Shown: positions 7,746-11,465 of the stretch, in pieces
Layout of the letters: the number at the start of each line of letters is the position of its first letter
How positions within the stretch are numbered: the stretch's first letter is position 1
Assembly: GCA_964417925.1 (NCBI GenBank)
Contig: CAYQJV010000044.1
Span: 1-11,465 of the forward strand
Direction: 5' to 3'
DNA length: 11,465 nt
Source of the DNA: CAYQJV01 sp964417925
Lineage (GTDB): Bacteria > Hydrothermota > Tepidihabitantia > B3-TA06 > CAYQJV01
Program-made: the position numbers and the translations under genes
Notes under the pieces: model-generated
What the model saw: the letters and a program-made list of their open reading frames with translations, nothing else
The model's database searches: none
What the model was told of the DNA's origin: nothing

Positions 7746-8398
7746 GTTAAAGGAATAATCCCAGAAAAGAAGAGCACAGACAATTGGAAGGATAAGATTG
7801 TTGTAGTTTTTAGGAGAAACTGCCTCAACAATCGTAGCAATGATAGATAAAATAAACATCATAAACAGTATCCCTGAGGTTATTTTCTCATAATAGAGGA
7901 TGGAGACTATAATTAAGCTTATCAGGGACCCAATAAACATGAATAGACTTCCTTCAATTGTTTTATCTGCAAGGATTTTATATCTATATTTCTCATAGTT
8001 GGCTCCGTATAGAGCTGCAAAGCCATCCCCGAGCCCATTATAGTAATCCCGCAATGTTGGTATTTTATCTCCTCTCCACCAGAAAAATGGGAATGTGAAA
8101 ACAAGCTCCAGGGGATACATTATGGTTCCCAGCCTTCCTTTAAGTTCTATGGATTTGAATATTTCGTATTTATAGGAAAATATATTTACTATGGTGAATG
8201 CAATGGGGGGTATTGCTACCATAAGGTAGTTGTTGAAGGAGTAAGCCAGTATTCCCCCACAGGGAGACACCAACATGCACGAAGTCCCTTGTATACTTCC
8301 TATCGATCTCAGGGATTCTTCTCACAATCTCTGCAATTCCCAGAACTCCCGAGGAGATAGCCAAAGGAAAGAAGTAAAAATATAAGCTCTGTTTTCAG
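7671..8398 (-). pseudogene. Polyprenol/phytol (dolichol) kinase-like membrane protein, broken by two frameshifts
   Basis: Reading leftwards, three frames join into about 240 residues: KTELIFLLLSFGYLLG, then VLGIAEIVRRIPEIDRKY with FVHVGVSLW, then GILAYSFNNYLMVAIPP to the end. Removing one G from the run at 8350-8348 and one from the five-G run at 8258-8254 restores a single frame. The hallmarks of the SEC59/VTE5 family (COG0170) are the RKYTRDFVHVG motif, GDGFAALYG, KILADKTIEGS and EAVSPKNYNN, among several membrane segments. Members phosphorylate dolichol, phytol or related lipid alcohols using CTP. No ATG starts the reconstructed frame; CTG at 8398 is the best candidate, 9 bases after the cyclase stop. 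The 3' end overlaps the convergent beta-helix gene by 75 bp. It was probably the second gene of an operon with the cyclase. Confidence 0.7.
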
Positions 8399-8407
8399 GT
8401 CTTCTCT

Positions 8408-8745
8408 CAGATGTTAAATACCCTTACCGGACTTGTTTTGGTTTTGAAGTTGAAGTATCCCTTTTCCTCCATCTTAGACTGCTTCTTAACCTCTTGGTAT
8501 ACATCTTCTTCTGTTAGACTTCGTCTGCCTCGGCTATTTCTTGGTATCTTGCAGCAGTATTTACCACATTCCCTATTACAGTAGAGTCCAGTCTTTTGAG
8601 GGACCTGAACCTTATGTTTCCGAAAATCATCTCTCCTGAGTTTAGCCCTATGGCAATTCTTATTCCGGTTTCTTCTTTTGTTTTATCCCTTATTTTCAGA
8701 GATGCGAATATTGTCCTTCTCAGGTGTTCTTCTCCTTTAAATATA
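8408..8745 (-). pseudogene. Class III nucleotidyl cyclase, C-terminal fragment truncated by the IS
   Basis: On the minus strand the fragment begins at the IS boundary with FKGEEHLRRTIFASLKIRD. It continues with GIRIAIGLNSGEMIFGNI and then RLDSTVIGNVVNTAARYQ. The latter contains the base-selecting Asp of the D-x-T-x-x-G motif and the Asn/Arg pair (VNTAAR) that stabilises the transition state in adenylate/guanylate cyclases. The first half of the domain, with the metal-binding Asp residues, is missing and is not found beyond the IS. A missing base near 8517 ends the frame at a TAA (8516-8514). Allowing for it, LTEEDVYQEVKKQSK runs on to TSPVRVFNI and a TGA at 8410-8408. An Asp in the base-recognition position would suit adenylate cyclase, but this is only an inference from a fragment. 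It cannot be functional as it stands. Confidence 0.8.
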
Positions 8746-9749
8746 AGGCTGTTCGAAAAATGGTTGGATAGGAGAGGGTTATGTATGTCTTTATAAATTT
8801 TATGTATGAAAAAAACAAGGTTTACTCTTCTAAACATTTACCAATTACTTGGAATGATTTTAACAAAAAGGAGAAGACGTCACAGAAAAGGAAGATCAGA
8901 GGTATATTCAGAACTTTTCATCCTTTCCCTTTTCCTTTATCAGATATTGAGAGGACTATCCTACAGGGAGGTTCTTGAGGAAGCCTCAAGGGTGTTTAAA
9001 GAAGTTCCGTTCCTATCAACATACCATTACAGGATTAAGAGACTTCCTAAAAGATTGTTTCAAAAAGCCATCTTTCTCACCTTCAAAAAGATTTTTAAGA
9101 ACTCCTCCAGTGTAAAGCTATGGATAGCAGATGGGACTGGATATAGTTATAGGGATATATATCCAATGAAGTTTTTTAGGGGTAAGGTGATAAAGAATAT
9201 AACATCTCAGCGGGAGGGTTGTTGTCATAATATTAACTTCTAATGGTAAAAGAGTTATTCTTACTGCTTCTTCTGGAAGTCCTTATGCGAGTGAGGTGAG
9301 GTTGTTATTGGATGCTTTAAAGTTTATAAAGAGAGTTGATATAGGTGGTGTTTTGGTGGCGGATAAGTGTTACAATAGTATAGAGGTTATGGAGAGGTTG
9401 ATTGACATGGGTATAAAGCCTGCAATAAAGGTGAAGCAAACATTTAGGAAGGGGATAAGGAATCCTTTGAGGAGGTTATCGGATGAGCTGAGTAAAAAGT
9501 ATTATAGGAATAGGTATTTGATAGAGAGTCTTTTTGGTAGTTTGAAGCAGAAGTTTGAAAGTATTTTAGGGTTAGGGATGAAGGGATAGCAGAGAAGATG
9601 GCTTTAGGGACACTTGTATTGTATAATTTGCATATTCTTTTATTTTTCTTTTGGACAATTTCTATCATCTATTTTGTATTGGGAAGTCATGGGTGATTTT
9701 TTCATGATAGAAAATATGAGCAATGAGGATTTTTCGAACACTCTCCTAC
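8745..9749 (+). mobile_element. IS4/IS5-like insertion sequence, about 1 kb, with degraded transposase
   Basis: The perfect 12-bp inner terminal repeat TGTTCGAAAAAT (8750-8761) / ATTTTTCGAACA (9729-9740) brackets one transposase gene. Beyond it, AAGGC on the left and CTCTCCTACA on the right resemble the same positions in the relic at 2601-2947, so the exact ends may lie a few bases outside the 12-mer. Both copies have TA just outside (8744, 9747), which could be a two-base target duplication. That is weak evidence in AT-rich DNA. The insertion cuts the minus-strand nucleotidyl cyclase. Confidence 0.85.
8806..9696 (+). pseudogene. DDE transposase (IS4/IS5 type) with two frameshifts
   Basis: The first frame (8806-9243) runs from MKKTRFTLLNIYQLLG through LRGLSYREVLEEAS to WIADGTGYSYRD, with the first catalytic Asp in IADG. 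The middle frame supplies VVVIILTSNGKRVILTASS, VADKCYNS (second Asp) and YRNRYLIESLFGSLK. The last fits the Y-(2)-R-(3)-E-(6)-K signature with the catalytic Glu. The last frame adds VRDEGIAEKMALGTLVLYN and stops at 9694-9696. Removing one G near 9212-9218 and adding one T to the run at 9564-9567 restores about 297 residues. All three catalytic residues are therefore present but in three frames. Programmed shifting at both places is unlikely; decay or consensus error fits better. The start ATG has no good ribosome site. Confidence 0.8.
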
Positions 9750-9840
9750 ATTAACTGAAGAATTTCAAAAAGATATTGGATTGGTATCTTTGAAAAAAGG
9801 TAAATTTATGAATAAAGGCAAAGGGTTGGTTTTTTTATCT

Positions 9841-10047
9841 CGGGCGCCAAAAACAAAGAGGAGCAGATAAAGTGCAAGGGATTTTATGGAGAAGTTTATG
9901 CAGGTTGTGCCTTTTAAGATAAGGAGAGTACAGACCGATAATGGGAAGGAGTTTGAATAAATTCTTCCTTTACAATGCTTTTTGAACGGATGGGTAAAGA
10001 ATAAACTCCGCGGCCAAAATGTGATGGAATTCTACATTAACTTGACT
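9841..10047 (+). mobile_element. Second IS481-like relic: transposase core scrap plus right end
   Basis: Frame one reads RAPKTKRSR, a stop (9868-9870), then SARDFMEKFMQVVPF and KIRRVQTDNGKEFE up to TAA at 9958-9960. QTDNG-EF is the second catalytic Asp segment of integrase-core (rve) transposases. Directly after the stop, the same frame gives ILPLQCFLNGWVKNKL. This aligns with TPLKYFLKNWIKDKL of the relic at 4447-4973, so the sequence between the two blocks has been deleted. The right end, AATTCTACATTAACTTGAC (10029-10047 region), matches that of the earlier relic. No left terminal repeat is seen. Upstream, 9750-9840 is an orphan stretch I cannot assign. Confidence 0.7.
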
Positions 10048-10069
10048 TTTGTATTTTTTGGGATATCAT
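10042..10069 (+). promoter_or_regulatory. Promoter at the right end of the second IS481-like relic
   Basis: TTGACT (10042-10047), 16 bp, TATCAT (10064-10069), each one base off consensus. The -35 is the outer tip of the IS terminal repeat, as at 4969. It would drive the small gene at 10121 and the permease at 10240, with a leader of about 45 bases that shows no obvious hairpin or riboswitch. Confidence 0.5.
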
Positions 10070-10120
10070 AGTGTACTTTAAACGAGAGTAACCCCTGTAT
10101 GTTAAAAAGGAGGTTGAACT

Positions 10121-10237
10121 ATGAAGGAAGAGAATTCTTTTAAAAAGACCATGATCACATCCAGAGGTATGCATATCCATAATGCGGATATGAACGAGTC
10201 ATATGCGGTCGCCCTAAATATAAATGAAAGGAGGTAA
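10121..10237 (+). CDS. Small hypothetical protein (38 residues) upstream of the permease
   Basis: It opens with ATG 5 bases after AAGGAGGTTGA (AAGGAGG at 10108-10114), a near-perfect ribosome site, and ends with a TAA (10235-10237) two bases before the permease ATG. The product starts MKEENSFKKTMITSRG, continues with MHIHNADMNESYAV and ends NINERR. It is hydrophilic and charged, with two His in HIH and no membrane segment or signal peptide. The final AGG AGG codons also serve as the ribosome site of the permease, so the two genes are probably coupled. It could be a real small partner protein, a leader peptide controlling the permease, or the stub of a longer gene; I do not recognise a family. 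The strong ribosome site is the best evidence that it is translated. Confidence 0.6.
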   Translation: MKEENSFKKTMITSRGMHIHNADMNESYAVALNINERR

Positions 10238-10239
10238 CA

Positions 10240-11022
10240 ATGGAAGTAGTATTATTGCAAATAGTGTGGATACTCTTAATTGGAGCGATCGCCGGCTTTT
10301 TGGCTACCTGGCTTGGAATCGGTGGGTGTTTTTTGAGAATACCCATGATGATGGCACTCTTGGGTTTACCCATTAAAACAGCCTATGCGGTGAACATGGC
10401 TGTGATATCCATTGCCACGATACCGGGTGTGATCGCACATTACAGGATGAAGCATGTATATAAAAAGGGGGTTATTGTAGCTGCTATCGGAGCTGCGGTT
10501 GGTGTGATAATCGGTACCCAGATAGCGATGTATGTTCCATCCGCAACTCTCAAGGTAATTTTTGGTATCGCATGCATTGGCGTCGGAATTTATATGACAT
10601 ATTCTTCTATAAAGGGTAAAGGGAAAATGCCTCCAAGAGTGACAGTTGATCAAGTAGAAAAGTTAGAGCATGGGTTAAAACTTGGAGGACTTATGCTTTT
10701 GGCTGGAATAGCAACGGGTCTTTGTGGCTTTGGTGGAGGCATTTACTATATGCCCATTCTTAACGTACTTGGTTATCCAATGCATATCGCCATAGGCACA
10801 TCTTCAACTCAGATGATACCCGTTGCGGCAATCGGAGCGACGAACTTGACAATACACGGATATCAAAACTGGTTCTATGTTCTAACAATTGGACTCGTAA
10901 CGATGCTTTTCTCATGGTTGGGTGCTCGAACTACAAAGATGATGAAGGCATGGATCTTAAGAGGAATATTTGGGGTTCTCATAGGACTTATTGGACTTTC
11001 CGTTGCCATAGGATTGATATAA
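10240..11022 (+). CDS. TauE/SafE (TSUP) family membrane permease
   Basis: A 260-residue protein, normal for the family, almost wholly hydrophobic, with about eight membrane segments arranged as two related halves. Each half carries the family glycine motif: GIGGCFLRIP at residues 26-35 and GFGGGIYYMP at 163-172. In the first, Cys stands where the third Gly usually is. TSUP proteins export or import sulfite, sulfonates or other small organosulfur and carboxylate anions across the inner membrane; the substrate here cannot be told. The ATG follows AAAGGAGGTAACA, an excellent ribosome site built from the end of the small upstream gene. Codon and ribosome-site style look unlike the IS-rich stretch before it. 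The next gene begins about 50 bp downstream on the same strand, with no terminator between them. Confidence 0.9.
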   Translation: MEVVLLQIVWILLIGAIAGFLATWLGIGGCFLRIPMMMALLGLPIKTAYAVNMAVISIATIPGVIAHYRMKHVYKKGVIVAAIGAAVGVIIGTQIAMYVPSATLKVIFGIACIGVGIYMTYSSIKGKGKMPPRVTVDQVEKLEHGLKLGGLMLLAGIATGLCGFGGGIYYMPILNVLGYPMHIAIGTSSTQMIPVAAIGATNLTIHGYQNWFYVLTIGLVTMLFSWLGARTTKMMKAWILRGIFGVLIGLIGLSVAIGLI

Positions 11023-11071
11023 ATCGACCAAGAAACCCGAAGTTCTTTTATCCACAAAACATTTTACAACC

Positions 11072-11465
11072 ATAAAAAAGAGAAAACGGTTATTATCTCT
11101 TGATCATTTTCGCGGGCTTGCTTTGTTTTTAATGATAGTCGTTAATTCCTTATCTCCTTATAATGTGCCAAAATGGTTAAAACATTCTCCTTGGAATGGC
11201 TATCAATTTCCTGATTTGGTGGCTCCGCTGTTTCTATTCGCCATGGGTGTGGCATATCGCATTTCTCTAAATTCAAGACTCTCTCGTTTCGGAATAAAAA
11301 GAACGCTCTTTCATTTCATAAAGCGCTATGTAATTTTATTCCTTTTTGGATTTGTGGGAATTTTATTGGTTAAAAAAGCTTTTGACTGGGGTATATTACA
11401 AATGCTCGGCGCAGTTGGTTTATTTATTCTACCAATAATGTTTTTATCCCCATTGTACAGTATAA
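11072..11465 (+). CDS. Heparan-alpha-glucosaminide N-acetyltransferase-like membrane acyltransferase (3' partial)
   Basis: The frame runs unbroken to the window end. The N-terminal hallmark KKRKRLLSLDHFRGLALF is followed by MIVVNS, then HSPWNGYQFPDLVAPLFLF with AMGVAYR, and further membrane segments including FHFIKRYVILFLFGF and LQMLGAVGLFIL. This matches the COG4299/HGSNAT-type acyltransferases (R-xx-SLD-xRG ... H--W-G---DLV-P-F-F--G). These move acyl groups from acetyl-CoA across a membrane onto sugars. No ATG, GTG or TTG lies in frame between the stop at 11015 and 11123. The ATA at 11072 is the only near-cognate codon at the expected N-terminus, and no ribosome site precedes it. A start further in (ATG 11132) would remove the conserved first motif. 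The family call is firm; the start is open. Confidence 0.75.
   Translation, partial: MKKRKRLLSLDHFRGLALFLMIVVNSLSPYNVPKWLKHSPWNGYQFPDLVAPLFLFAMGVAYRISLNSRLSRFGIKRTLFHFIKRYVILFLFGFVGILLVKKAFDWGILQMLGAVGLFILPIMFLSPLYSI

Noticed and set aside
9200..9570. Programmed ribosomal frameshifting in the transposase
   Set aside because: Two shifts would be needed in different directions, at sites without a convincing slippery heptamer or following structure, and inside the catalytic domain rather than between OrfA and OrfB.
9742..9840. Open stretch reading LTEEFQKDIGLVSLKKGK, possibly the C-terminal end of a second cyclase or of another host gene
   Set aside because: It has a faint likeness to cyclase tails but is too short, lies on the other strand from the cyclase fragment, and no conserved motif is present.
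10070..10120. Riboswitch or attenuator in the leader before the small gene
   Set aside because: Only about 45-50 bases, with no stable hairpin or recognisable aptamer core.
10366..10653. Minus-strand 95-codon frame inside the permease
   Set aside because: It is a shadow of the clearly coding TSUP gene on the plus strand.

Overview
The window reads as bacterial DNA that is AT-rich overall. It carries secreted beta-helix and beta-propeller proteins with C-terminal FlgD-like or type A sorting-like ends, a TPR membrane protein, and many insertion-sequence (IS) remains. Large secreted repeat proteins with these C-termini are common in FCB-type bacteria and in candidate phyla such as WOR-3. That placement is inferred from protein style only; no rRNA, tRNA or marker gene is present to confirm it.

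Layout. Bases 2-1066 hold the 3' part of a TPR protein with two C-terminal membrane segments. Bases 1115-2487 hold a tandem, 4-bp-overlapping pair of metallo-beta-lactamase-fold hydrolases. Bases 2606-2938 are an internally deleted IS relic, followed directly by a consensus promoter and a secreted propeller-like protein (to 4343). Bases 4447-4973 are an IS481-like relic, followed directly by a second promoter and a large secreted beta-helix protein (5002-7745) split by one frameshift. On the minus strand, 8745-7671 holds a broken two-gene unit: a truncated class III nucleotidyl cyclase, then a polyprenol/phytol-kinase-like membrane protein. An IS of about 1 kb (8745-9749), related to the 2606 relic, cuts the cyclase. 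A second IS481-like relic (9841-10047) ends in a third promoter, followed by a 38-codon small gene, a TauE/SafE-type permease, and the start of a heparan-glucosaminide-acetyltransferase-like membrane acyltransferase that runs off the window.

Main themes. (1) At each of the three IS relics the right end is retained, and a TTGAC-type -35, a 16-bp spacer and a TATAAT-like -10 sit at or just beyond it, pointing into a neighbouring gene. For the IS481-like relics the -35 is the tip of the terminal inverted repeat itself. (2) Two genes appear leaderless, with the ATG 5-7 nt after the -10 box. (3) Two genes have no ATG, GTG or TTG at a plausible start, and an ATA codon sits where the start is expected. 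(4) Several genes between 5.3 and 9.6 kb are split by single-base indels, mostly in short homopolymers. This means either real decay or consensus error, and raw reads would decide. The segment beyond about 10.1 kb is cleaner, with strong AGGAGG ribosome sites, and may have a different history from the IS-ridden stretch before it.
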